A DNA stretch of 48,554 nucleotides, taken from NCBI GenBank assembly GCA_012517825.1, contig JAAYUG010000049.1, positions 1 through 48,554 on the forward strand. Reading direction: 5' to 3'. Shown piece after piece: positions 1 through 8,212 of the stretch. The position numbers and the translations under genes are program-made. This DNA comes from Bacteroidales bacterium. GTDB taxonomy: Bacteria; Bacteroidota; Bacteroidia; Bacteroidales; JAAYUG01. Under the pieces are notes generated by a model. The model did not search any database and was not told where the DNA came from. It saw only the letters and a program-made list of their open reading frames with translations. Position 1 is the first letter of the stretch. The number at the start of each line of letters is the position of its first letter.

Positions 1-1190
1 GTCAGGCAAAAATAATCCCACACAGCACCCCATGGAAGAGCTTTTGCTTCCTCCATGAGGGCAAGTTTCTGAAAGCCCTGGTTCTTATCTTCATAAGCCC
101 TGAGTTCCTTTGAAGGCTCAAGCAAAGCAAAGAGAAAACTCTTCTGTGCGTTTCGGGTTCCGATTACGTAAGCACCAATTCGGTTGATGCTGGCATCAAA
201 GAAATCCAATCCGATATTCACCTTTTTAAGTGCATTTGCCCTAACAATTTCAAGGCTCAGTTGAGTCAGTTCGTCATTCAATGAAAGGACATGGTCACTG
301 TCCCAGCGAATGCCTCTGCTTAGATGAAACATGATTTCCTTTGAAAAAAGCAGGATGGAAGAAACTTTATCGGCCACAGATTCTGTAGGGTGAAAATGCC
401 CCATATCGATACACAGCATTTTGTTTCTGGTAAAGCAATACCCCATATAAAACTCATGGGAGCCGACAACAAAAGCTTCGCTTCCGATTCCGAACAATTT
501 GCTTTCGAGCGAATCGGCCATGTGTTTCTCATTGTAATCATCCTCAAAGATGGTATCCAGGGATTGCCGGAGCAATTCACGGTGATTCAGGCGGTCCACA
601 GTGAGGTCTTTGGAACCATCCGGGATCCATATATTGTGCACGGTTCTTTTTTTCAGTTCTTTTCCCATAAATGCGCTGATTTCGCGGCTGCGCCTGACGT
701 GTTCGATCCAGAATTCCCTGATTTTTTTATCCTTGCTCGACAAGGTAAAACCGTCATTGGCCAGCGGATGGGAAAAGCATGTACAGTTGAAGTCAAGCCC
801 GAGTTCATTGTTTTTTGCCCAATCTATCCAGCTTTTATAATGTTTTGGTTCGATCTGATTGCGGTCAACTGTTTTCTTTCCAAAATCACCGTAACTGGCG
901 TGCATATTAAACCGGTGTTTGCCCGGAATAAGTGAATAGACAAATTCCAGATCGTTGCGGAGTTCATCAATAGTACGTGCTTTGCCCGGGTAGTTACCAG
1001 TGGCCTGAATACCGCCGCCGGAGAGGGCAGCATCCGGCTTTTCAAAACCTCCCACATCATCGGCCTGCCAGCAATGCAGTGATATGGAAATCTGCTGAAG
1101 GGTTTCCAGTGCCTTGTCGGTATCCACACCCAGAGATGCATAACGTTCCCTGGCCGCAGAATAAGCTTTTTCAATTTTCTGGTTTTTCAT
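1..1190 (-). CDS. rhaA: L-rhamnose isomerase (C-terminus beyond window edge)
   Basis: Interconverts L-rhamnose and L-rhamnulose in the cytoplasm, the first step of rhamnose catabolism. The visible 396 codons run from an ATG at 1190 and align along their length with the E. coli enzyme (about 419 residues) as I remember it. Recognisable blocks include SLHCWQADDVGGFE, GGIQATGNYPGKAR, LGLDFNCTCFSHPL, DMGHFHPTE and GLDFFDASINR, which carry metal- and substrate-binding residues in this TIM-barrel family. Roughly the last 20 residues lie outside the window. It starts 12 bp after the rhaB stop, so the two genes form one operon, transcribed rhaB then rhaA. No aldolase or transporter gene is visible; these would lie off the left edge. 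The assignment is secure from sequence similarity. Confidence 0.95.
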   Translation of the reverse strand, partial: MKNQKIEKAYSAARERYASLGVDTDKALETLQQISISLHCWQADDVGGFEKPDAALSGGGIQATGNYPGKARTIDELRNDLEFVYSLIPGKHRFNMHASYGDFGKKTVDRNQIEPKHYKSWIDWAKNNELGLDFNCTCFSHPLANDGFTLSSKDKKIREFWIEHVRRSREISAFMGKELKKRTVHNIWIPDGSKDLTVDRLNHRELLRQSLDTIFEDDYNEKHMADSLESKLFGIGSEAFVVGSHEFYMGYCFTRNKMLCIDMGHFHPTESVADKVSSILLFSKEIMFHLSRGIRWDSDHVLSLNDELTQLSLEIVRANALKKVNIGLDFFDASINRIGAYVIGTRNAQKSFLFALLEPSKELRAYEDKNQGFQKLALMEEAKALPWGAVWDYFCL

Positions 1191-1202
1191 ACGATTGAAT
1201 GG

Positions 1203-2675
1203 TTAGTTGGTTACTATTTTTCTAAATTTTTCATATGCATCTCCCCATAATGAGGTATCCGATGGTTCATACATTTTTACAGGAAATGAATTTCTGATAA
1301 TTTCCCGAATCTCGGCACGTGAACTGACCTTTCCGGCAGCCATAGCCTGCACCATAATATTGCCCAGGGCAGTTCCTTCCGAAGGGCCTGTTACCACGGG
1401 AATACCGCAGGCATCGGCCGTGCACTGGCAAAGGAACTCATTTTGAACTCCTCCACCGATAATATAGATGGTTTCAATGGGAAATCCTGAAATTTCCCGC
1501 AACTGATCCAGAACATAACGGTATTTCAGGGCAAGGCTTTCGTAAACGATGCGGGAAATGGTTCCTTCATCTTCCGGTACACTTTGCCCTGTTGACCGAC
1601 AATACTGAAGAATGGCGGCCGGCATATTGGGAGGATTCAGGAAGGCGGAGGCATCAGGGTCAATAAAAGCTGAAAAGGGGCGGGCTTTTTTGCTCATTTC
1701 CACTATGCCGGCATAGGAGAATTTTTCCCTACCCCATGCAGCACGGCACTGCTGGATCAGCCATAAACCCATGATATTCTTCAGCACTCTGAAGGTATGT
1801 TCCACTCCGCCTTCATTGGTAAGATTAAATGCATAGGTTTTTTCATTTATCAGCGGCACAGAAGATTCAATACCCATAAGTGACCAGGTTCCTGAACTGA
1901 TGTAAGCCCAGTTTTTCCCCCTGGCCGGAACGGCAGCAATGGCAGAACCTGTATCGTGTGTGGCGACAGCAACCACGGGTACCTGCCCCAGGCCGGTATT
2001 CCTTCCTATTTCTTCTTTAATTTTTCCAATGAAGGTACCTGGCTGTACAATCTCCTGCATCAGGGAAACCGGAAGATTCATGGCATCGAAAAACTTCGTC
2101 TCCCAGGCATTTTTCACGGGATTAAACAACTGGGAAGTAGTGGCAAAAGTGAACTCCGATTTCCGCACACCGGTAAAGAGGTAATGAAAAATATCGGGTA
2201 CAAACAACAGATGAGCTGCATACCGGAGCAGTGGCGATCCGGAGTAAACCAGAGAGTATAGCTGAAAAAGGGTATTCAGTTGCATAAACTGAATTCCTGT
2301 GAGTTGATAAACCTCATCCCTGGGGATCAGCCGGAAGAAAGCTTCCATCATTCCGTCGGTACGGGAATCCCTGTAACAGACCGGCATGTCAAGGAATGAT
2401 CCGTCTTCTGCCAGCAGGGCAAAATCAACCCCCCATGTATCAAATCCGACCGAAAGTGGTTTGGAGTTCTGGGCGGAAACCTTGCTCATAGCCGCAAGCA
2501 CCTCCTCATAGAAACGGTAAATATTCCAGCGGTAATGGCCGTTAACAAAGAGCATTCCCGTCGGGAATCTGGCTATCTCACTCAGAGAAATTTTATTATC
2601 GTCTAACGTTCCAAGGATAGCACGACCGCTTTCAGCCCCCAGATCAAAAGCGAGAAATTGGGAACCAATTGCCAT
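1203..2675 (-). CDS. rhaB: Rhamnulokinase, FGGY carbohydrate kinase family
   Basis: Phosphorylates L-rhamnulose to L-rhamnulose-1-phosphate with ATP, the second step of rhamnose breakdown. The 490-residue length is normal for RhaB. The N-terminus has the actin-like phosphate-binding motif FDLGAESGRA (about 9-18). Further FGGY features follow: GFDTWGVDF near 58-66, ATHDTGSA near 239-246, YISSGTWSLMG near 259-269, and IIGGGVQNEFLCQ near 402-414 in the second ATPase lobe. The ATG at 2675 gives the usual short N-terminus. The 115-bp upstream region is AT-rich. It has TATTTTCG at 2695-2702 (minus strand), an imperfect match to the TAnnTTTG element, so a promoter is likely there but not well defined. 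No regulator gene is adjacent. Confidence 0.93.
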   Translation of the reverse strand: MAIGSQFLAFDLGAESGRAILGTLDDNKISLSEIARFPTGMLFVNGHYRWNIYRFYEEVLAAMSKVSAQNSKPLSVGFDTWGVDFALLAEDGSFLDMPVCYRDSRTDGMMEAFFRLIPRDEVYQLTGIQFMQLNTLFQLYSLVYSGSPLLRYAAHLLFVPDIFHYLFTGVRKSEFTFATTSQLFNPVKNAWETKFFDAMNLPVSLMQEIVQPGTFIGKIKEEIGRNTGLGQVPVVAVATHDTGSAIAAVPARGKNWAYISSGTWSLMGIESSVPLINEKTYAFNLTNEGGVEHTFRVLKNIMGLWLIQQCRAAWGREKFSYAGIVEMSKKARPFSAFIDPDASAFLNPPNMPAAILQYCRSTGQSVPEDEGTISRIVYESLALKYRYVLDQLREISGFPIETIYIIGGGVQNEFLCQCTADACGIPVVTGPSEGTALGNIMVQAMAAGKVSSRAEIREIIRNSFPVKMYEPSDTSLWGDAYEKFRKIVTN

Positions 2676-2790
2676 AAACTAAAAATTTATTGTTCGAAAA
2701 TAAGAGTTTTTAGCATATCAAGAAGCGAAATCCCAGTTTTCGTCAATCAAATTTGAAAAAAAAGAAAAACATTTTATGGCTTTCTGAATT

Positions 2791-3801
2791 TCATGCAATC
2801 TGTATCCCTGTGTTGTATCCACAATTACTGCATGACCCGTTTTCATCCAGGGCAACTACCTGTGTTGTGTAACCTATTCTTCTGATAAGAAGAGCACCGC
2901 AGGAAGGACAATAGGTGTTCTGGGTGTCAGGAATATCAATATTTCCGACATACACATAATTCAGTTCGTTGCGTGCAATGCGGTAAAACCGGATAAGGGT
3001 ATCAGAAGGTGTGGGCGGATTGGTGAGTTTATATGCCGGAAAATAACGCGAAAGATGCAAAACGGTGTTTTTACCCAATTCACTGGCAATCCATTTGACC
3101 ATGGAGGTAAAGACCATTTCATCATCGTTTGCACCAGGTATAATAAGATTTGTAATTTCCAGATGGGCTCCAGCCTTTCTGATTTGTTTCAGGCTATCCA
3201 GAACAGGAGACAGTCGGGAGCGGGTGTATTTTCGGTAAAAGGATTCATTAAAACTTTTTAAATCAACATTGAATGCGTCAATCCATAGAAGCAACTCGCT
3301 GAGAGGTTTCGGATCCATGAAACCGTTGGTAACCATCACATTCTTCTGTCCCTGCTCTTTAATAAGAGGAGCTGTGTCCCTGATCATTTCGAACGACATA
3401 AATGGTTCATTATATGTATATGCCAGGCCAATATTTCCACGATTCCGAAGGGAGAGGGAAGCCAGTTTTGGGGGATCAATCATTTGAAGTGATGGGAATT
3501 CTTCAGTACCTGATTGGGAGATTTCATAATTCTGGCAAAAAATGCAGGAAAGATTGCATCCCACACTGCCTGCCGAAAGAATCATCTTACCGGGATAAAA
3601 ATGATATAAAGGTTTTTTCTCAACAGGATCAACATGAATAGCAGAAAACACACCGTATGATTCAGTATATAATACTCCTCCGGCATTTTTTCGTACCCTG
3701 CAGATGCCATATTTGCCTTCACTGATAACACAATGATGAGGGCAAAGCAAACAATGTACCCTTTGGTCATCCAACTTTTCATAGAAAAGTGCTTCTTTCA
3801 T
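2791..3801 (-). CDS. amrS: AmmeMemoRadiSam-system radical SAM enzyme (AmrS-like, PflA-related)
   Basis: A cytoplasmic radical S-adenosylmethionine enzyme of 336 residues. The 4Fe-4S-binding CX3CX2C motif is C82-N-L-S-C86-I-F-C89, preceded by the conserved GSVG. An N-terminal CLLCPHHC segment (17-24) and a C-terminal zinc-ribbon-like pair (CPSCG and CSNCG) flank the barrel, as in the AmrS family; pyruvate formate-lyase activases lack these. The reaction of AmrS enzymes is not settled as far as I know. Usual partners are AmrA (AMMECR1) and AmrB (Memo), and neither gene is next to it here. It is divergent from tspO across a 48-bp gap. The ATG at 3801 gives the typical MKEALFYEKL opening. Confidence 0.9.
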   Translation of the reverse strand: MKEALFYEKLDDQRVHCLLCPHHCVISEGKYGICRVRKNAGGVLYTESYGVFSAIHVDPVEKKPLYHFYPGKMILSAGSVGCNLSCIFCQNYEISQSGTEEFPSLQMIDPPKLASLSLRNRGNIGLAYTYNEPFMSFEMIRDTAPLIKEQGQKNVMVTNGFMDPKPLSELLLWIDAFNVDLKSFNESFYRKYTRSRLSPVLDSLKQIRKAGAHLEITNLIIPGANDDEMVFTSMVKWIASELGKNTVLHLSRYFPAYKLTNPPTPSDTLIRFYRIARNELNYVYVGNIDIPDTQNTYCPSCGALLIRRIGYTTQVVALDENGSCSNCGYNTGIQIA

Positions 3802-3849
3802 ACCCTGTTGTTTTTTTTTATAAATTTAAGGAAACAATTTTCAATAATT

Positions 3850-4326
3850 ATGATAAAAGGTACATCGATTATATCGTTCATTCTTTGCCTGGCAATTCCT
3901 CTGGTGATTGGAACCATTTCAGGTATGGCTACGAGCAAAACAGATGGCTGGTACGACAGCCTAACAAGACCTTCTTTCAATCCTCCTGGTTATTTGTTTG
4001 GGATTGTCTGGCCGGTGCTTTACATCCTTATGGGAATTTCGCTCTATCTGATCTGGAAATCACAGCCGGGAAACCTGCGCACTTTGGCCCTCTGGGTATT
4101 TGCCATCCAGATGATACTCAATTTTCTCTGGAGTTTTATCTTTTTCCGTTTTCACCGGATCGGCTGGGCCTTTGCAGAAATTTTGCTCGTATGGATCAGC
4201 ATCGTTGTCATGATCATTGTTTTTTATAAGATCAGCCGCACCGCAGGGCTCTTGCAGATTCCCTACCTGCTGTGGGTGACATTTGCGTCGATTCTTAATG
4301 GTTCTTACTGGTTATTAAACAAGTAG
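3850..4326 (+). CDS. tspO: TspO/MBR family tryptophan-rich sensory protein
   Basis: An inner-membrane protein of 158 residues with five predicted membrane helices. Bacterial TspO proteins bind tetrapyrroles such as protoporphyrin IX and haem and take part in stress responses; the physiological role varies. Diagnostic segments are the loop RPSFNPPGYLFGIVWPVLY, with the Pro-Pro and Trp-Pro pairs between helices 1 and 2, then LNFLWSFIFFR and the C-terminal LLWVTFASILNGSYWLLNK. The frame is open upstream, but the ATG at 3850 follows an AAGGAAA-containing stretch at 3829-3835 and gives the family's usual length. A longer start would overlap the divergent amrS gene. The acylphosphatase gene follows after 18 bp, so the two may be cotranscribed. 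Confidence 0.93.
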   Translation: MIKGTSIISFILCLAIPLVIGTISGMATSKTDGWYDSLTRPSFNPPGYLFGIVWPVLYILMGISLYLIWKSQPGNLRTLALWVFAIQMILNFLWSFIFFRFHRIGWAFAEILLVWISIVVMIIVFYKISRTAGLLQIPYLLWVTFASILNGSYWLLNK

Positions 4327-4344
4327 AGCTTTCAATTCCAACAT

Positions 4345-4617
4345 ATGCTGAAACATGTGAACATCACCGTAAGGGGAAGGGTTCAGGGGGTTGGATTTCG
4401 CTATTCGGCTCTGGAAGCCGCGGAAGAACTTGGAATTAAGGGATTCGTCCGCAACATGCCCGACGGAAGTGTATATATTGAAGCAGAAGGGGAAGAAGAG
4501 GAAGTTCTGCAATTTATTGAATGGTGCAGACAAGGACCCGGCTATGCTTATGTAAAGGAGGTTCTTGTCCAGGAAGCACCGTTAGGTCACTTTCCTGATT
4601 TTGAGATCAGAAGATAA
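4345..4617 (+). CDS. acyP: Acylphosphatase
   Basis: A small cytoplasmic enzyme of 90 residues that hydrolyses carboxyl-phosphate bonds such as those of acetyl phosphate or 1,3-bisphosphoglycerate. The signature GRVQGVGFRY (11-20) holds the catalytic arginine R19. The second signature GFVRNMPDGSV holds the catalytic asparagine N37. The residues after it (VYIEAEGEEEEVLQFIEWC) match the rest of the ferredoxin-like fold. It follows tspO by 18 bp. It converges with the cupin gene, which ends 25 bp downstream on the other strand. Length and motifs are complete. Confidence 0.95.
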   Translation: MLKHVNITVRGRVQGVGFRYSALEAAEELGIKGFVRNMPDGSVYIEAEGEEEEVLQFIEWCRQGPGYAYVKEVLVQEAPLGHFPDFEIRR

Positions 4618-4642
4618 AAGCATTCCTGAAGTTGAGGATGCC

Positions 4643-4912
4643 TTATCCGAACATGTAATGTTTTCTGATTCTTTCGGTAATTTTCCAGGTACACTTCAGT
4701 CCCTGCTCAAAAACTACCCAATCGCCTGCACCAAATTCAATATGCGAACCATCCGGAGCAGTGACCCTGGCTTTGCCTTCCAGAATGTAACAGGTCTCTT
4801 TCTGATCGTAATACCAGGGAAATTCCGAAGGTTCTTTTTCCCAGGTATCCCATTCCGCGGCCATTTCAATTTCGGCCTGAGTAGGTTTTCTAACAGTCAT
4901 CATCCGGCTCAT
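4643..4912 (-). CDS. Small cupin-domain protein (EutQ / cupin_3 type)
   Basis: An 89-residue single cupin barrel. The central part reads ETCYILEGKARVTAPDGS followed by EFGAGDWVVFEQGLKCTW, the usual arrangement of the two cupin motifs in the DUF861/EutQ-like group. Members of this group lack a well-defined common substrate. The strong histidine pair of classic metal-binding cupins is missing, so an enzymatic role is uncertain. Its ATG (4912) overlaps the batE stop codon by 4 bp, so it is translationally coupled to batE and is the last gene of the Bat operon. No signal peptide is present and the product should be cytoplasmic. It could equally be a sugar- or metabolite-binding protein. Confidence 0.82.
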   Translation of the reverse strand: MSRMMTVRKPTQAEIEMAAEWDTWEKEPSEFPWYYDQKETCYILEGKARVTAPDGSHIEFGAGDWVVFEQGLKCTWKITERIRKHYMFG

Positions 4913-5667
4913 ATGATTTCGATAGTTGAGAATTCAATCCAACCTTTATTTCCGTTGGCTATTCGGATTTCAACCCATTGTCCGACAGCGTCTTCAATTC
5001 GCACTTTTGTTCCTTCATGGAGGACGAACAGATCTGACGATCCGGCGTCAGGAGAGCTTTTCACGGTAGCAGAAGGCACCATTACAATACCTTCGTTTCG
5101 TGCATGGAATTCCTTACTCTGACGGTAACCGGATATGCCGGTAAGGATAGCTCCCAGCAGAAAAAGAACCGACAGGGAAAAGAAAATCTTTTTACGGTTT
5201 ACCTGTGCGGAAAACAGAAACAACAGAATCAGCGTAAGACTTACAAAAAAAAGAACTATGCTGAGGATCATCCAATGATCGGAGTCCATCAAGGAACGAA
5301 ATGCACGCCACCATGCCGTCAGAAAAAATTCCGGGAGACTTTCAATTTTATCTACAGTATATGCGCGGGCCAGCTGAAGGTTGAAGCGTATATCCTCATC
5401 AAAAGGTTTCAAACGGTTAGCCCTTTCATAGTTCAGTATGGCTTTCCCGATCTGACGCATTTTGAAACAGGCATTTCCCAGGTTGAAATATACCTCAGGT
5501 GCAGTATAACCGGAGTTAATCAGAGAATCATATAAAGTGGCTGCTTCAGCATACCGGCCTTCGGAATAGAATTTGTTAGCCATGCTATACAGGGAATCAG
5601 GTATCACCTCAGCTTTGGCCGGAAGCGTAAAAAGGAACAGCAACAAGATTATTTTGATATGTCGCAT
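4909..5667 (-). CDS. batE: BatE-like TPR and SH3-domain membrane protein
   Basis: A 252-residue envelope protein with a signal peptide (LLLFLFTLPAKA, ending near residue 19). Tetratricopeptide repeats follow, for example YAEAATLYDSLINSGYTAPEV and VYFNLGNACFKMRQIGKAI. Two membrane helices lie near 131-154 and 163-180. A C-terminal bacterial SH3-like domain includes VKSSPDAGSSDLFVLHEGTKV and ends WVEIRIANGNKGWIEFSTIEII. This domain order is that of BatE of the Bacteroidota Bat operon. Bat proteins are linked to aerotolerance and stress survival in Bacteroides, but their mechanism is not known. The gene starts 1 bp after the batD stop and overlaps the cupin start by 4 bp. Confidence 0.9.
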   Translation of the reverse strand: MRHIKIILLLFLFTLPAKAEVIPDSLYSMANKFYSEGRYAEAATLYDSLINSGYTAPEVYFNLGNACFKMRQIGKAILNYERANRLKPFDEDIRFNLQLARAYTVDKIESLPEFFLTAWWRAFRSLMDSDHWMILSIVLFFVSLTLILLFLFSAQVNRKKIFFSLSVLFLLGAILTGISGYRQSKEFHARNEGIVMVPSATVKSSPDAGSSDLFVLHEGTKVRIEDAVGQWVEIRIANGNKGWIEFSTIEII

Positions 5668-5668
5668 A

Positions 5669-7501
5669 TTACTTCAGGTTTTGATCAATTTTTTCCATCA
5701 GAACGACCGCATTCTCGTATGTTTCCTTCATGGAAGGAAGGGTACCGGCAGGAGCAAACCTTGCCAATTCGCACGTGTCAATAATTTTGCCAAGTTGTTC
5801 TTTGAGTTCCCCGGAAATTCCTCTTTCTGACAGAGCCTGCCATGCATTATCACGCGACAGATTCGCCAGAGGAATCATAAGCTTATCGCTCAGGTAGCCC
5901 CAGATAGCCTTTAAGATTTCTTCATAAAATTCATCCTGTTGCTGGTTTTTCATAGCCTTTTCAGCCTTTCTGAGGCGTTTTGCGGCAAGGCGGGCAGCCC
6001 GTTTATGGCGCATTCTGGCTGCGTCTGCCCGTTCGCGAATGGTCTTCCTCCGGATACCGATCAGCAGGGCAAAAAGAACCAAAGGAGCAACATACCACAG
6101 AATAAATAAATGGCTGTCAAGCAGGAGTTGTTTGTTTTTCCAATCGGGTATATTTCGCTTAATATACCGGATATCCTGGTTCAGCAAACGAACATCTTCC
6201 CGTGAAAGACCCGATACGACGGTAATGGTTGTATCTTCGCGACCCTTGTTTACAGTAACCGAAAAGGGCTGGGATGCCAATGTTTTATATTCATTGCTCC
6301 GGGGAGAGAAATAACTAAAGGATACCGGCGGAATGGTAAAGGTTCCCGGATGTCGTGGAATGGCAATATACTCAAATGTGACTGATCCGGTTGTTCCCTC
6401 TGTTGTATATTCTTCCTGAACATTTGCTTTTGGCGGGTAGGCATCAAAATCGGCAGGGAAAGAAACAACAGGGGGATTGATCATTTTCATATTTGCTTTC
6501 CCCGTCAGCTTAATCTTTAACGTGAGGGCATCATTGGTATTCAGTTCAGGCTTATCGATGGAAGCTGCCATCGACAAATCGCCAACTGTACCGCTGAAAT
6601 TGGCAGGCTGCCCCGGCGGAAGGGGTTTCACATGGATTGTAACCGGTTCAGACCGGAAGGTAACAGGTTGTTCCTGTATGGTAGGAAAATCGAAATCAAA
6701 ATCGAACCAGCTTCTTGAACGTCTGGTTACCGTTCTCTGCACTGCTCCGTTAAATTCAACCGAGCCAATGGTCAGATCGCCTGTTTTCTGGGGATAAAGA
6801 ATAAACCGTGCAATAACACCGGTATTGTAAATTTGTCCGTTCACATTTTCCCGGGTAAGCTGGCGAAGTTCCGGAGTTGGGATATCGTTTTTGTAGAATC
6901 CTTGCAAAGCAGGCAATTTAGGAGGGGCAAGCCGCGAAAGGCCCATCCTGTCGTATACTTTAAGAGTAACTATTACCGGTTCCCTGAGATAGACGTTCCG
7001 TTTATCAACTAGGAATGCAGCAAAAAGATCTTTTCCCCCCTTAATACTTTCTGCTTCCTCCCCTGAAGGGGACCGGGCTCCCTGTTGCGGTTGAGAAGCA
7101 GGAGTACTCCCTTTCACCACTTCAATGGACAGGGCATTGGATGAAAAGTTCTTCCCTTTAATTGTGGCCTGAGCCGGAGGTATTTCAAACTTTCCGGTAG
7201 AATTTGCCCGGAGATAGTAGGTATAACTCACTGTAATATTCTGCCGGATCTGGGTTCCGATCATCTGGACGCTAGTGCTGGTACTGGTTGACGGACCACC
7301 GAGCAGTTCAAACGGGCTGAATTCGGGTTGCCGGAACTGTTCAGGCCTTGCATTGAGGGTGTAAACTACTTCAAAAGGTTCACCCGTTGCCACTACCGAA
7401 GGAGCTGATGCCTTAAAATCAACATCCTGGGCCGGAACCTGAGTAACAGAGTTTACCAGCACCAGTACCAGAGGAAGAACGTATCTGAATTCCTTTCTCA
7501 T
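5669..7501 (-). CDS. batD: BatD, large periplasmic/membrane protein of the Bat operon
   Basis: A 610-residue protein with a signal peptide ending near VPAQ (residue 25). Several beta-sandwich repeats follow, typical of the BatD family: FKASAPSVVATGEPFEVVYT, then VRE-like strands, and VEFNGAVQRTVTRRSRSWFDF. A single membrane helix (FILWYVAPLVLFALLIGI, near 466-483) precedes a cytoplasmic basic stretch (ADAARMRHKRAARLAAKRL). A C-terminal helical domain resembles the region after the helix in other BatD proteins. The N-terminal part probably faces the periplasm. The gene sits between batC and batE with 2-bp and 1-bp gaps, the normal Bat order. Its biochemical role is unknown; families of this kind are thought to work with MoxR ATPases and VWA proteins. 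Confidence 0.92.
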   Translation of the reverse strand: MRKEFRYVLPLVLVLVNSVTQVPAQDVDFKASAPSVVATGEPFEVVYTLNARPEQFRQPEFSPFELLGGPSTSTSTSVQMIGTQIRQNITVSYTYYLRANSTGKFEIPPAQATIKGKNFSSNALSIEVVKGSTPASQPQQGARSPSGEEAESIKGGKDLFAAFLVDKRNVYLREPVIVTLKVYDRMGLSRLAPPKLPALQGFYKNDIPTPELRQLTRENVNGQIYNTGVIARFILYPQKTGDLTIGSVEFNGAVQRTVTRRSRSWFDFDFDFPTIQEQPVTFRSEPVTIHVKPLPPGQPANFSGTVGDLSMAASIDKPELNTNDALTLKIKLTGKANMKMINPPVVSFPADFDAYPPKANVQEEYTTEGTTGSVTFEYIAIPRHPGTFTIPPVSFSYFSPRSNEYKTLASQPFSVTVNKGREDTTITVVSGLSREDVRLLNQDIRYIKRNIPDWKNKQLLLDSHLFILWYVAPLVLFALLIGIRRKTIRERADAARMRHKRAARLAAKRLRKAEKAMKNQQQDEFYEEILKAIWGYLSDKLMIPLANLSRDNAWQALSERGISGELKEQLGKIIDTCELARFAPAGTLPSMKETYENAVVLMEKIDQNLK

Positions 7502-7503
7502 TT

Positions 7504-8208
7504 TTACCAGTTTTTATCAGTTGTACGCCTGGCAACAGCCTGCTGCCGGTTCAGTTTTTCCCTTGTCTGTTTCTCATTGTTTAAAAGTGCCTGAAGGATT
7601 CTTTCCGCATCCTGGCGCGATATCTCGTTCCGTGGCTGTGGCTGCTGCTGCTTGTCCTGCTGATTCTGATCATTCTTATTCTGCTGATTTTGCTGGTTTT
7701 GTTGTTTTTGCTGATCCTGATTCTGCTGTTGATTTTTATTCTGGTTCTGCTGTTGTTGCTGCTGTGACTGCCGGAGCATTCTTTGCGCGATCATCAGGTT
7801 GTGTTTCGCCTCCATATCCGAAGGATTCAATAAAAGAGATTTTTTGTATGCATCAATACTTTCCTCAATTTTTTTATCACTGAACAGTGCATTTCCCAGG
7901 TTATAATAACTCTTTGCCTGAATCTGCCGGTTGGTTTTATCACCGGTCAGGTCAGCGAAGGTGTTTGCAGCTTCCGAAAAACGTCCCTGTTTGTATTGTG
8001 CATCACCCAGATTGAACAGGGCCCGGTGGGAACCACCCTTTTCCTGCAATGCTTTTCGGTAGCTGACTTCAGCCTCATTGTATTTTTTTGCCTCATACAG
8101 TTTGTTCCCTTGCCTGACGAATCTTCGTTCTGCTGATGATTGGGCAGTAAGGATTCCGTTCAGCATGAGCGGGAGGACAAATAACAATATATATTTTGGA
8201 GCAGTCAT
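7504..8208 (-). CDS. batC: BatC, TPR protein with a Gln/Asn-rich tract
   Basis: A 234-residue secreted or membrane-anchored TPR protein. The start is the ATG at 8208, which is followed directly by a signal sequence (ILLFVLPLMLNGILTAQ). The open frame continues 78 codons upstream, but that part lies inside batB and has no family character. The TPR units include GNKLYEAKKYNEAEVSYRKA, ALFNLGDAQYKQGRFSEAAN and YYNLGNALFSDKKIEESIDA. A tract very rich in Gln, Asn and Lys (about 149-193) then leads to a charged helix (RQDAERILQALLNNEKQ). This layout matches BatC, which in Bacteroides is proposed to join a BatABC complex. The gene lies 4 bp from batB and 2 bp from batD. Confidence 0.9.
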   Translation of the reverse strand: MTAPKYILLFVLPLMLNGILTAQSSAERRFVRQGNKLYEAKKYNEAEVSYRKALQEKGGSHRALFNLGDAQYKQGRFSEAANTFADLTGDKTNRQIQAKSYYNLGNALFSDKKIEESIDAYKKSLLLNPSDMEAKHNLMIAQRMLRQSQQQQQQNQNKNQQQNQDQQKQQNQQNQQNKNDQNQQDKQQQPQPRNEISRQDAERILQALLNNEKQTREKLNRQQAVARRTTDKNW

Positions 8209-8212
8209 AATA

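Noticed and set aside
390-935. Plus-strand open frame of 181 codons
   Set aside because: It lies wholly inside rhaA on the other strand and its translation has no family character.
7629-7763. Repeated CTG/TTG-rich stretch that looks like a tandem repeat or CRISPR-like array
   Set aside because: It is the coding sequence of the Gln/Asn tract of BatC, with no spacer-repeat order.
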